Notes: generated from the letters alone by a model not told the origin. DNA of 64,000 bases from Chloroflexi bacterium 44-23 (GCA_001899005.1 MKUW01000015.1:186001-250000), one strand, 5' to 3'. Positions 1 through 11,384 are shown, counted from the stretch's first letter. Made by a program: numbers and translations.

Positions 1-552
1 TGCAGGCACATCATACTCAACTTCGAGTAATTCATCTTTTAATTTATACCAGAGTTGTCCATCAGGACCTTCTTCAATGCCGGTGATCCAGTGAGTCGAC
101 TCATAGTAGAGGCGATAAACAGGATCCCAGTATTTATTGGCAACATTACGCATCGTTTGCGTAAAAGGCACCGTTACTTCAGCCAATAATCCTTCAGGCG
201 GAAATACTGAAGTGATCGGGTTGTAACGAACCTGTACTTTTTGTAAGTAGGCGCTGTGCATAAAGCCGCTCCATACGCGATACCAGCGTGGGTTGTAGCC
301 CGGACCATCATCAGATACAACCTCATCATACACATTGACAATTTCATCACGTGTACGTTGGTAAAGTATCTTGCTTTTATCGGAAGGTTCAGAATAGACA
401 CTTACAGATTTCGCGCAAACCCGTGCTAAACTGGTGGTAAATTGTTCATCTCCTGAGCGAAAATAGGGACGAAAAGCTTGCGTGGAAAGAGCGGCTGCTC
501 CTATCAGTGTGCCTTTTAAGAAGTTCCGTCGTGAAATTTCGTTATTGAACAT
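1..552 (-). CDS. L,D-transpeptidase-like exported protein, N-terminal part (runs off window)
   Basis: The minus strand is open from an ATG at 552 to the window edge, giving 184 residues with no stop. The start MFNNEISRRNFLKG carries an S-R-R-N-F-L-K twin-arginine motif followed by a hydrophobic stretch, so Tat export is likely. Residues about 38-105 look like an SH3-like segment, with text such as 'SVYSEPSDKSKILY' and 'WYRVWSGFMHSAYLQ'. This layout is familiar from exported YkuD-type L,D-transpeptidases of Chloroflexota, which cross-link peptidoglycan. The catalytic YkuD domain would lie off the window, so the family call is an inference. There is no ribosome-binding site, and a TATAAT box lies only 6 bases before the ATG, so the mRNA may be leaderless. 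Confidence 0.6.
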   Translation of the reverse strand, partial: MFNNEISRRNFLKGTLIGAAALSTQAFRPYFRSGDEQFTTSLARVCAKSVSVYSEPSDKSKILYQRTRDEIVNVYDEVVSDDGPGYNPRWYRVWSGFMHSAYLQKVQVRYNPITSVFPPEGLLAEVTVPFTQTMRNVANKYWDPVYRLYYESTHWITGIEEGPDGQLWYKLKDELLEVEYDVPA

Positions 553-558
553 ATAAGC

Positions 559-588
559 ATTATACCAAAGTAGACTTAATGCATCCAA
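559..588 (-). promoter_or_regulatory. Probable leaderless promoter of the L,D-transpeptidase-like gene
   Basis: On the minus strand TTGGAT (583-588) and TATAAT (559-564) are separated by 18 bases. The -10 box ends 6 bases before the ATG, so transcription would begin at or very near the start codon. The -35 match is partial. Confidence 0.45.
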
Positions 589-672
589 TTAAAATACTGA
601 TGTTGAAAAAAAGTTTGATAAAAAAAGTGTGCTTTGTTCTTAACCGTTCAGCCATGCCATTGTGAGTCACCG

Positions 673-766
673 TTCTTGTCTTTGGTGGTGCGGCAATCTC
701 TTTTAAGTAGAATTCTCATAAAACAGAAAATTACTTCGCAATGCCATCATTTTTAGAAAGACTGAG
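673..766. repeat. 94-base direct repeat, copy 1
   Basis: By hand alignment it matches 1086-1179 without gaps and with about 11 mismatches. The core 'GCGGCAATCTC' recalls the CGAAGCAATCTC cores of REP-like intergenic repeats in many bacteria. Confidence 0.75.
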
Positions 767-900
767 TAGTCATTATGAACTTCATTCACCCCCAAGGATG
801 AAAATTTGGTACTATTTTCAGGTCAGTTACGAAAGGTCTTTGAATTTCACTTTGGAATTAATGGTATGAATAAACAGTTTTTCAACCCAAGTCCGCCGAT

Positions 901-963
901 GGGCGAAGCATCCGCGATGGGTGGGTTTTTACAAGATAGGACGGTTTTCCGGATGCTTCGCCC
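901..963. repeat. 13-base perfect inverted repeat, REP-like
   Basis: GGGCGAAGCATCC at 901-913 is the exact reverse complement of 951-963, with a 37-base loop. It lies midway between the two 94-base direct repeats. The arm has the look of a REP palindrome. No transposase gene is nearby. Confidence 0.65.
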
Positions 964-1085
964 TTGCGAAAGATCTCACGCGAAAGAGACATAATGCCAC
1001 TTGAAAGGAGGGTTTTTTACTTTTTTTCTCAAATCAGTTCATAACGGTCCAAACTATTACTGTTTTTTGTTATGAGCAGCCATAG

Positions 1086-1179
1086 TTCTTGTTCTTGGTG
1101 GCGAGGCAATCCCTCTTTAGTAGAATGCTCATAAATCAGAAAATTACTTCTCAATGCCATCATTTTTAGAAAGACAGAG
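1086..1179. repeat. 94-base direct repeat, copy 2
   Basis: Second copy of the repeat at 673-766, same orientation, 319 bases further on. The best conserved part is the last 45 bases, which include 'CAATGCCATCATTTTTAG'. Confidence 0.75.
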
Positions 1180-1270
1180 AAGGTACCTTTATTTTTAGGA
1201 AATTTCTTATGTTCTCATCAACCATCAGGTATTAGCCAGAGTTAAATAAAAAAGATTGGCATCTTTTTTA

Positions 1271-1350
1271 AAAATTTGGAGCAAAGTGTTTTGGACTGGC
1301 GATTGCCAGTCCAAAACACTCCTCAACACCGTTTATTGAAAAAATTCAAT
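1271..1350. repeat. Dispersed hairpin element, copy 1
   Basis: A perfect 16-base inverted repeat (1285-1300 with 1305-1320) closes a 4-base loop. The right flank CACTCCTCAACACCGTTTAT matches the flanks of copies at 11881-11955 and 20805-20885, while the inner stem sequence differs. Confidence 0.75.
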
Positions 1351-1665
1351 GATTGGGATTAATAAATATCTTCAATTTGAAAATCATTTATCTATTGTGG
1401 GAGTGTACACCCATTAAAACCATGTGTACTATGAAAATGATTGATTTGTGACAAGCGTTGATTCAGAGAATGACTTGCATTTCTTTCGCGGGTTTGTGAG
1501 GTCTGAGAAAAAAAGACATCCTACAAAAAATTGTTTTTGTTTTCAAAAAATCAGAGAATCAAGATGTTAATAGGTATAAAAAATCGTTGACAAATGGGAA
1601 ATTATCATTGAGATGATGATTGGGTGAAAACACAAAAAGCTCGATTGCCTGGAAAGGTGAATTAA

Positions 1666-2424
1666 ATGGAATTCGAAAATAGAGTTGTTGTGGTCACTGG
1701 GGCCGGTTCAGGGATTGGCAAAGCCACAGCACTAACATTTGCTAAGGCTGGTGCCAAATTGGTGCTGGGAGATATTGATGGAAATAGCCTGAAAGAATTA
1801 ACCACTTTACTGGCTAAGAATGGTACTCAAGCGGTTGGCGTTCAAGGTGATATATCAAAGGAAGAAGATTGTGAGGCTTTGATTGGTGCAGCCAGATCTA
1901 CGTTTGGCCAGGTTGACATCCTCATTAATAATGCCGGTATTATGGATCGCTTCTTACCAGTTGGTGAACTTGATAATTACACCTGGAAGCATGTGCTGGC
2001 AGTTAATTTGGAGGGTGTCTTTTTTACAATGCGAGCGGTAATACCGATGATGATTGCCCGAAGTTCAGGGACGATTGTTAATATTGGCTCAGTAGCCGGG
2101 ATAGGAGGTGGATATGCGGGGGCTGCTTATACCACTTCGAAACATGCTTTGGTGGGTTTGACGAAAAATACTGCGGTTATGTATGCAAAGCAGGGCTTGC
2201 GTTGCAACATAATTGTTCCTGGTGGTGTGGAAACCGGAATTTCATTGGGGGGAAATCCGTCAGAATTGGGTTATTCCGTGTTGGAAGCTGCCCTTAAAAC
2301 AATGCCCAGATCCGGTAAAGCGGAGGAAGTGGCGAATGTCATTTTGTTTGTAAGTTCAGATAAAGCCAGCTTTATAAATGGGGCTGTAATTGAGGTTGAT
2401 GGCGGATGGCTGGCCCAAGGGTAA
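1666..2424 (+). CDS. SDR-family NAD(P)-dependent oxidoreductase
   Basis: A 252-residue classical short-chain dehydrogenase/reductase, close to the usual family length. The N-terminal Rossmann motif is TGAGSGIG (about residues 11-18), followed by the NNAG motif. The catalytic set is Ser in 'NIGSVAG', then 'AYTTSK' giving Y-x3-K. The D in 'GDIDG' after the second strand suggests a preference for NAD(H). The C-terminal 'INGAVIEVDGGW' is typical. AAAGGTGA precedes the ATG at a good distance. It is a single gene followed directly by a strong terminator, so it is probably monocistronic. The substrate cannot be told from sequence; such enzymes reduce or oxidise sugars, polyols, steroids or acyl chains. 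Confidence 0.9.
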   Translation: MEFENRVVVVTGAGSGIGKATALTFAKAGAKLVLGDIDGNSLKELTTLLAKNGTQAVGVQGDISKEEDCEALIGAARSTFGQVDILINNAGIMDRFLPVGELDNYTWKHVLAVNLEGVFFTMRAVIPMMIARSSGTIVNIGSVAGIGGGYAGAAYTTSKHALVGLTKNTAVMYAKQGLRCNIIVPGGVETGISLGGNPSELGYSVLEAALKTMPRSGKAEEVANVILFVSSDKASFINGAVIEVDGGWLAQG

Positions 2425-2450
2425 TAAAATTTAGAGGCTTATAAGTAAAT

Positions 2451-2482
2451 AAAAGACTGACCGGATCTCCGGTCAGTCTTTT
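2451..2482. terminator. Rho-independent terminator, bidirectional
   Basis: A perfect 14-base inverted repeat (2451-2464 with 2469-2482) has a 4-base loop and A/T-rich ends on both sides. It serves the SDR gene on the plus strand and the tRNA-Pro gene on the minus strand. Confidence 0.9.
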
Positions 2483-2487
2483 ATTAC

Positions 2488-2564
<77 letters not shown>

Positions 2565-2578
2565 ATTGATGCGTGCTA

Positions 2579-2607
2579 ATTATATGCATAGATGTATGTT
2601 TTGACAA
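2579..2607 (-). promoter_or_regulatory. Promoter of tRNA-Pro
   Basis: TTGTCA (2602-2607) and TATAAT (2579-2584) on the minus strand are separated by 17 bases. The -10 ends 14 bases before the mature 5' end of the tRNA. Confidence 0.8.
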
Positions 2608-2670
2608 CCCCCTTAAATTATCCCTAAACACTTGATTAACATGTTAATTGATAATTATTCACACCGTACA

Positions 2671-3423
2671 TCAGCCAGATTTCTGCGCATAGGCAAAGAA
2701 TGTCGGAATGAATTGGATATGGGATTCAAGATTATCATCGGCCAGGTTTTCAAAGGGTCTGAAAGGGTTGGATTTCTCTTCTGCCAGGAGGTTCAGATCA
2801 TTCTCCAGCACTTTTTGTTCGAGTTCCGCTTCCTGGAGGTTTGAAACCAAGGGGCGATTTGCACCGATGATTCCCCATGTAATATTTGAAAATCCTGCAT
2901 CCTGTAATTGGTGAGCAATTTGGCGCCCACCATCGATTCTGGCCCCTTGAATTTTCATTGATTGGTTCTGCAATAGACCCAGTTTTGAATAATTCTCAGG
3001 ATAATCAATGCGCCCTTGATAATCCGGCTCAGCAAAACAAGCCACCCAGCTTTCTTTTCGAACAACCCGTTTCATTTCTTGCAGCATTTTCACCGGCTCT
3101 TGAATCCAAAGCAAAAGGTAATGGCAGTAAACAAAATCGAAGTAATTTTCGAGAAAAGGTATGCAATAGCCATCAGCGTTGATCAATTCGATTGTGGGCT
3201 TCCCAATTTTATTAAATCGTAGAAATTGAAAATGAAGATCCAATCCAAATAATTGGCCTGATCTGGGTTCAGGATAAGAATCCAGGATGGCACCGGTGCC
3301 GCTGCCAATTTCCAGAATTCTAGCTTGTTGTGGTAATCTGATTCTGTTAAGGATAAAAGAACGCGCTTCGGTTGTCCAACTCGATTGTTGAACAAAACGA
3401 TTGTGCCATTCCTGCGTTTTCAA
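2671..3423 (-). CDS. Class I SAM-dependent methyltransferase of the Cys-tail cassette
   Basis: This is a seven-stranded class I methyltransferase. Motif I is 'ILEIGSGTGAILD', followed by 'LFGLDLH' and the post-motif 'FDFVYCHYLLLWIQEP'. It resembles generic ubiE-like small-molecule or peptide methyltransferases. I chose the TTG at 3423, which overlaps the TGA of the upstream gene, because family similarity seems to begin at 'LKTQEWHNRFVQQ'. A TTG at 3471 would add 16 residues that only re-read the upstream gene. It is the last gene of the minus-strand cassette and is translationally coupled to the radical-SAM-like gene. The natural inference is that it methylates the same substrate or a cofactor of that system. 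The substrate is unknown. Confidence 0.8.
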   Translation of the reverse strand: MKTQEWHNRFVQQSSWTTEARSFILNRIRLPQQARILEIGSGTGAILDSYPEPRSGQLFGLDLHFQFLRFNKIGKPTIELINADGYCIPFLENYFDFVYCHYLLLWIQEPVKMLQEMKRVVRKESWVACFAEPDYQGRIDYPENYSKLGLLQNQSMKIQGARIDGGRQIAHQLQDAGFSNITWGIIGANRPLVSNLQEAELEQKVLENDLNLLAEEKSNPFRPFENLADDNLESHIQFIPTFFAYAQKSG

Positions 3424-4601
3424 ACTTTTTCTTTGACGTACTGTTTGGCATTTGTCCAGATTGACTCCCAACTTTCGGAGAGGATGTTTCCTAAAACCTG
3501 GTTAATTCCCTGGGATGGCAGCACATCGCCATCGGGCTCAACATACAACCAACCGATGCCGGCGCCTTCCGGAATCTCGTTAATTGCTTGCGTTTCAAGG
3601 GTCACCGGGTTGTATTGTGAATAGGGAACAGGAAGATTCCATATGAAATTCAGGCCTAACTCAGCGCAGCGATCACGCAGGGAACTGGTTTTTTCGAGTA
3701 GATGAATTGAGTTACTGGATAAAGAGATATTTTCCAGGCCGGATTCCCTTAATTCGACTAAAACGCTCTCGATTTTATCAGCATTTTCCTCATTAACCGT
3801 CAAGTGCACGGTAACATGAATATCTTCATCTAAAGCATTTTTAAGCGCAACCCATGCCGATTTCAAATTGGGATCCATGGTGATGAGAAGGTGGTCAAGA
3901 CCGGCATCTAATAATTGATCCAGGTAATGAGGATCGACGAATTTCAAGCCATCTGTAATCAATCCAGTCACTTGTCCAAGATCTTGTGAATATTGCAAAA
4001 TTTCGGCCAGATCCGATCTGGTGGTTGCTTCTCCTCCGGTAAATACCAGATGGGGGATACCAGCATTCCAGGCTTTGAGAGCAATTGCCTTCCATTCCTC
4101 GGTTGTTAAGTCGCGATCAACCCTATCATGTGGGGAAAGGTTATCTTCACTGGCATTCGCGAGCGAATATGTCAGAGCACAATCGAGGCGATATGGCGCA
4201 CTCAGTTCGCTGTTAAAAGGCTTTTCACGGTCAAAATCAAGATAAGTTACCGGATCGAGATCGGGAACATTGATTATTGTCTCAATTTTCTCAAGAAACG
4301 AATCATAATCTTGCTGTGCTTCACTGTAAGAAGTCTGATAGCGATCAATGATCGATTGTAGCACTTGCGGGCGAGGTGTTTGCTTTATGAAATGAAAAGC
4401 AAATTCTGTCGCTATTTGATTTAAATGCAAGATCGTGGCAGCGTTGATAATCAAAATTCCCTCGGCATTCGAATCAATACGCAAATATAAGCGAAGGGGA
4501 AGATCACTATCAGGAGGGGCTGTAAATCTATAAAAACCTGGAGATAAGGGCTTAGCTTTGTCGAAGAAAACTGCTTTTATTTTATCTAAAATGGCAGACA
4601 T
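3420..4601 (-). CDS. Pseudo-radical-SAM protein with PqqD-like N-terminus (cluster cysteines lost)
   Basis: A 393-residue paralogue of the next upstream gene. It keeps the PqqD-like N-terminal region (about residues 35-110) and the radical-SAM barrel landmarks 'SAPYRLDCALTY' and 'LVFTGGEAT' (G189-T193). The CxxxCxxC that binds the [4Fe-4S] cluster is gone: the three positions are L147, S151 and N154. The SPASM region is also stripped of cysteines ('EPDGDVLPSQG' against 'EPDGAVLPCQS') and stops before the last cysteine block. Only two cysteines remain in the whole protein. The reading frame is intact and GAGGAGGAA precedes the ATG, so this is a maintained gene, not a decayed one. It is likely a substrate-binding or scaffold partner of the active enzyme. 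It lies 23 bases downstream of that gene. Confidence 0.88.
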   Translation of the reverse strand: MSAILDKIKAVFFDKAKPLSPGFYRFTAPPDSDLPLRLYLRIDSNAEGILIINAATILHLNQIATEFAFHFIKQTPRPQVLQSIIDRYQTSYSEAQQDYDSFLEKIETIINVPDLDPVTYLDFDREKPFNSELSAPYRLDCALTYSLANASEDNLSPHDRVDRDLTTEEWKAIALKAWNAGIPHLVFTGGEATTRSDLAEILQYSQDLGQVTGLITDGLKFVDPHYLDQLLDAGLDHLLITMDPNLKSAWVALKNALDEDIHVTVHLTVNEENADKIESVLVELRESGLENISLSSNSIHLLEKTSSLRDRCAELGLNFIWNLPVPYSQYNPVTLETQAINEIPEGAGIGWLYVEPDGDVLPSQGINQVLGNILSESWESIWTNAKQYVKEKV

Positions 4602-4624
4602 CCGTTCCTCCTCAAATAAATTGG

Positions 4625-5962
4625 CTAATCAGTATCAATGAAAATCAAAGGACACCCACCCCCGCATTCGCGTGCTAATTCGCAATCCTGGCATTTTCCT
4701 GGCAAGTATTGTCTGTTCCGCAATTGCAAGGAGAGGTCATGATTCCAGATGGTTTCCCATGAATTCTGAAGAATATTACCTAATGGTTGATAGTAAGATT
4801 GACAAGGTAGTACGGCGCCATCCGGTTCTATACACATGTTATATAACGCAGCTGTACAACCCTTAACGCCCAGTTCGTTCGTTATTGGGTTGAATTTGCA
4901 ATATTCTGTGGGGGTATACCAAATTAATTTTTGATTGTTTCGAGTGGTTTTTTCGCGAGCCATATCCAAAATACTTTCCAATGCTTCTTCACGTAACCCG
5001 GTACCGACCTCGCGGCCTTTACCTGAGTGAATTAACGCGTTTAAACCGACCGTTGGCACGTTTAATTCAGCCAAAAAATCCAATGTGGCAGGGATCGTGT
5101 CAACATTAGTTGTCAGCATGGTGGTGTTGGTCATCATATACAATTCTTCAGCAACCGTGTTTTTAATCCCTTCGACCGTCTTCACCCAGGCACCGCGCCG
5201 GTTGACCATAGCATCATGGATGCCGGCATCCACCGATTCGAGTGTAATCTGAATGTGATCCAATCCAGCATCTACCAATTTGCGCAGGTAGTCGCGGTTT
5301 GCCAACTTTCGGCCGTTGGTATTTATACCCGCGATTTGGCCTTTGTTTTGCGCATAGGCGATTAGATCGGGAAGGTCATTTCGCAAAGTAGGTTCGCCAC
5401 CTGTAAAAACAATGTGTGGAATGCCAATGTCCCAGAGCATATCGATGATTCTGAACCAATCCTTGGTTTGCAATTCAGGGTAACTTCGGATGCGGGCGTT
5501 ATAACAATGCGTACAGTCATTGTTACAGCGGTAGGTGAGAGCCAGATCCATACGATAAGGTGCGCTGGGAGTGTGGCTGAAAGGCAGATCCATATCAAGG
5601 TCCAAATCACAGACAACGCACGCTTCTTGCGGATCAGCTATTACAGATATTTGGTTAATGAATTCAGAAATATCTGAGGATGCCTGGCTGCTTGATACTT
5701 GGAAATTCCTTTTAAGAGCATGTGTCATTTGTGGTTCGGTTTGCCCGTTGAGGTACCAAAAGGCCATTGCGCTGGCGCTGGGGTTTAAATGATAAGCGCG
5801 AGCTGCATTGACCATTAACAGCCCATTTCCATCGCTTTCGACTCGCAGATGAATTCGGTTCTTGCTATCTTCCTGTTGGTTTGCGAAATGATAGATTCCT
5901 GAAGCAGGAATTTTCTGAAAGGTTAGATCAGTAAGTTTTTCCAGCCATGTTGGAAGATTCAT
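4625..5962 (-). CDS. PqqD-fused radical SAM/SPASM protein, probable RiPP-type maturase
   Basis: A 445-residue protein. Residues about 36-108 resemble PqqD/RRE peptide-binding domains. The radical-SAM core has C146-N-N-D-C150-T-H-C153 (CxxxCxxC), 'VFTGGEPT' and 'GINTNGR'. The C-terminus is a SPASM domain with cysteines in 'GCTAALYNMC', 'VLPCQS', 'KCQDC' and 'ECGGGC'. Such fusions install thioether or carbon-carbon links in ribosomal peptides. I start at the ATG at 5962, whose A is shared with the TAA of the upstream gene (TAATG). A start 60 bases further upstream only re-reads the Cys-Ala tail codons in another frame. A CxxC at 115-118 lies between the two domains. Tight coupling to the Cys-tail membrane protein makes that protein the obvious candidate substrate. 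Confidence 0.9.
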   Translation of the reverse strand: MNLPTWLEKLTDLTFQKIPASGIYHFANQQEDSKNRIHLRVESDGNGLLMVNAARAYHLNPSASAMAFWYLNGQTEPQMTHALKRNFQVSSSQASSDISEFINQISVIADPQEACVVCDLDLDMDLPFSHTPSAPYRMDLALTYRCNNDCTHCYNARIRSYPELQTKDWFRIIDMLWDIGIPHIVFTGGEPTLRNDLPDLIAYAQNKGQIAGINTNGRKLANRDYLRKLVDAGLDHIQITLESVDAGIHDAMVNRRGAWVKTVEGIKNTVAEELYMMTNTTMLTTNVDTIPATLDFLAELNVPTVGLNALIHSGKGREVGTGLREEALESILDMAREKTTRNNQKLIWYTPTEYCKFNPITNELGVKGCTAALYNMCIEPDGAVLPCQSYYQPLGNILQNSWETIWNHDLSLQLRNRQYLPGKCQDCELARECGGGCPLIFIDTD

Positions 5963-7659
5963 TAACGACCTCCACCGGCACAAGCACAGGCACAGCCTGC
6001 GCAAGCACAGGCACAGGCACACGAACTGCCACCACCTCCACTGCGCCCGCCGGTAGAACGCCCGGACGTGGTTTGAGGAATGGGATTGGTTTTATTGGTA
6101 ATGGCTCCGGTAAATTTTGAAATGTCACCAACCACCCCGGCCGAGAAAGACTGAACACCATTGGTGATTGAAGCCGCAAAATCAGAACCTGGCAGGTTGG
6201 GTAAATTAATAGTGGTCTTTCCTGAACCGGTCATCGGTGTTACCGAAGGGCGAACTCCGCCAATGGCACCACCACCACTGCTGACCGGCCTTATGGTGGG
6301 ATCATAACGCCACCACCACATCGGCAAAATTACAGGCATGTTTCCAAAAGTGGTACGAGTACGGTCATCATACTTGCGGTCAAGCATGGTCCAATCCATA
6401 TTCTCTTCGTATTTCTCAGATTTCACCTCAGGTGTTTGAGCGGTTTCAACCTGGTTCCAGGCGCGTTCCATTATGTCCTTGTAATATTCGATTGATTCCT
6501 TGCGGCTGAATCCTTTCATTTTCTTTGATACTTCATTCACCAAATCGGTCATCATGGTTTGTAAAGCCGCCGTTTTTGCTTTTGAATCCAGCAGCATCGC
6601 ATCCAGGAATTGTTTTTCATAAAGTTGCAAACCGGCAGGGGCCGGTGATACTGCCTTGATTTCTAAGGGATCCCTGGTGACAACTTCGGCTGCTTCTTTC
6701 TTAAGAGTAGAGAAAAGTATCATGGTCATGACTTTGTCCATCGGCTGCTCCATTAATATGGCTGCTTCTACTGCGGTCAGACCACGCTTGATTCCCTGTC
6801 CCTCAAGTGCAATTTTTGGTGGCAGATATTTTAATTTACGCTTTTTAGCCCCTACCGTTGCCGAATAAATGGTCAGGATAAAGAAACCCAGGAAACCCAG
6901 ACAGATCAATGCTGGACAGATGGCATCCGAGTCAATTTTGATTGCAGGAGCAGTTACAATTTGTGATTCTGGCAAATTACGCGCAGGGAAACTGGCCCCA
7001 AATGTATATTTGCTGTGGACATCTGCATTGGCAGCATGCCAGCGATAATAAACACCGCCAACATTATCATAACCACTATCCGGTTGATCCTGTCCCGGCC
7101 AATTCTTGGGAGTATTATAGCGCGGCTCATCAGAACTCAATCCGGTTGGCAGATAAAGTGTCACCGTCATATCGGTGCTTCCGGTTACATATTGGCTGCC
7201 AAAATAACTTGGGGAGAACTCAAAACTGGCATAGGGCTCGTCCGCTTTCACGTCGGAGGGATACAAGGATTTATTAATAGTGCCAACGTAAACGTGCAAT
7301 TGACCGCGTTTTCCAGGTTGTATGGCGTTAGCTCCCAAGCCGATTGCAACACCGATATCCACATAATCAGAGCGGCTGATGTCTGTGAGCGGTTTTCCGT
7401 CAATTTCAGCACTGATGCTATTCATCACATAATTGTTATTTGGCAAACCAATATCGACATAATCGATTGGTGCACCGTTGGGCTGATTAACGAAATCAAT
7501 CGTATACTCGACGGAGAGTGACCCGTCCTCGTTAACGATTACATCCACCAGTTGTCGCTCAACAGAAAAATAGTAATCTTGGGCAGAAACCGGTGCAGGG
7601 TTTCCCGCAAGCAGCGCCAAAATTAAAAGAACTGAAAGGAATCTTAATTTGTTAATCAT
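5962..7659 (-). CDS. DUF2207-like membrane protein with C-terminal Cys-Ala repeat tail
   Basis: A 565-residue protein with a signal peptide (residues 1-26, ending 'APVSA'), an extracellular DUF2207-like domain (about 27-240), one strong membrane segment (about 246-269), and a cytosolic part beginning with a Lys/Arg-rich stretch and a helical segment ('LTAVEAAILMEQPMDKVMTMILFSTLKKEAAEV'). The last part is Gly/Ser/Thr-rich and ends in (Cys-Ala)4-Gly-(Cys-Ala)3-Gly-Gly-Gly-Arg. The seven cysteines are at 547, 549, 551, 553, 556, 558 and 560. By topology the tail is cytosolic and so reachable by the radical-SAM enzyme encoded by the overlapping next gene. I start at the second ATG, 9 bases after AAGGAA; an ATG at 7668 sits too close to it. 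The function of the family is not known to me. Confidence 0.85.
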   Translation of the reverse strand: MINKLRFLSVLLILALLAGNPAPVSAQDYYFSVERQLVDVIVNEDGSLSVEYTIDFVNQPNGAPIDYVDIGLPNNNYVMNSISAEIDGKPLTDISRSDYVDIGVAIGLGANAIQPGKRGQLHVYVGTINKSLYPSDVKADEPYASFEFSPSYFGSQYVTGSTDMTVTLYLPTGLSSDEPRYNTPKNWPGQDQPDSGYDNVGGVYYRWHAANADVHSKYTFGASFPARNLPESQIVTAPAIKIDSDAICPALICLGFLGFFILTIYSATVGAKKRKLKYLPPKIALEGQGIKRGLTAVEAAILMEQPMDKVMTMILFSTLKKEAAEVVTRDPLEIKAVSPAPAGLQLYEKQFLDAMLLDSKAKTAALQTMMTDLVNEVSKKMKGFSRKESIEYYKDIMERAWNQVETAQTPEVKSEKYEENMDWTMLDRKYDDRTRTTFGNMPVILPMWWWRYDPTIRPVSSGGGAIGGVRPSVTPMTGSGKTTINLPNLPGSDFAASITNGVQSFSAGVVGDISKFTGAITNKTNPIPQTTSGRSTGGRSGGGGSSCACACACAGCACACAGGGR

Positions 7660-7682
7660 CGTATTCATTTCCTTTTATGAAG

Positions 7683-8042
7683 TTACCATTTTGGTTCTTC
7701 AGTAATTTGGTAGGTTGTGTGACAGTAGGGACAGGTAACCATGGGAGCTCCGTTCACCATTGTAATGTCCTTTGAGGTGAGCACACCTCCACATGATTGA
7801 CATTTAAGTGCATCAAGCGCCACATTTCCCGGTAAATCGATGTTGAGGGTGACATTATTGGTTTGCTTTTGGGCTTCTTTCGCCTTCTTAGTCACAAAAT
7901 AAATAATGACAAAACCAATGGCAGCCAAAATTACTCCAACAATGATGCTACTGACCTGACCTTGAGGGCTGAATGCGCTTAAAATGAACAAAACGCCAAA
8001 CCCAATTAATATTGCTGCTGCAATGTAACTGATGGTTTTCAT
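7683..8042 (-). CDS. Small membrane protein with C-terminal zinc ribbon
   Basis: A 119-residue protein of two membrane helices (about residues 5-25 and 31-51), a basic linker, and a zinc-ribbon-like segment 'CQSCGG...CPYCH' (four cysteines plus His). CGGAGAAAAG precedes the ATG. It is the first gene of the minus-strand cassette, 23 bases before the DUF2207-like gene, and is therefore probably co-transcribed with it. It may act as a membrane partner or metal-binding accessory of that protein. I recognise no named family. Confidence 0.75.
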   Translation of the reverse strand: MKTISYIAAAILIGFGVLFILSAFSPQGQVSSIIVGVILAAIGFVIIYFVTKKAKEAQKQTNNVTLNIDLPGNVALDALKCQSCGGVLTSKDITMVNGAPMVTCPYCHTTYQITEEPKW

Positions 8043-8063
8043 TCTTTTCTCCGAATTAAGTAA

Positions 8064-11383
<3,320 letters not shown>

Positions 11384-11384
11384 A

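Larger units (their letters stand above)
553..1665. other. Repeat-rich 1.1 kb spacer without a convincing gene
   Basis: No open frame here has a plausible ribosome site or recognisable product. It holds a pair of 94-base direct repeats, an inverted repeat between them, and a hairpin element, each listed separately. It looks like accumulated non-autonomous repeat debris upstream of the SDR gene. A TTGACA at 1587-1592 could be part of the SDR promoter, but I find no good -10 partner. Confidence 0.6.

Noticed and set aside
673-1179. Insertion sequence
   Set aside because: There is no transposase frame, and the direct repeats are too short to be IS ends on their own.
5963-6022. Upstream extension of the radical-SAM gene beginning MCLCLCLRRLCLCLC
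   Set aside because: It is the Cys-Ala tail of the preceding gene read in another frame. The TAATG-coupled ATG at 5962 is the natural start.
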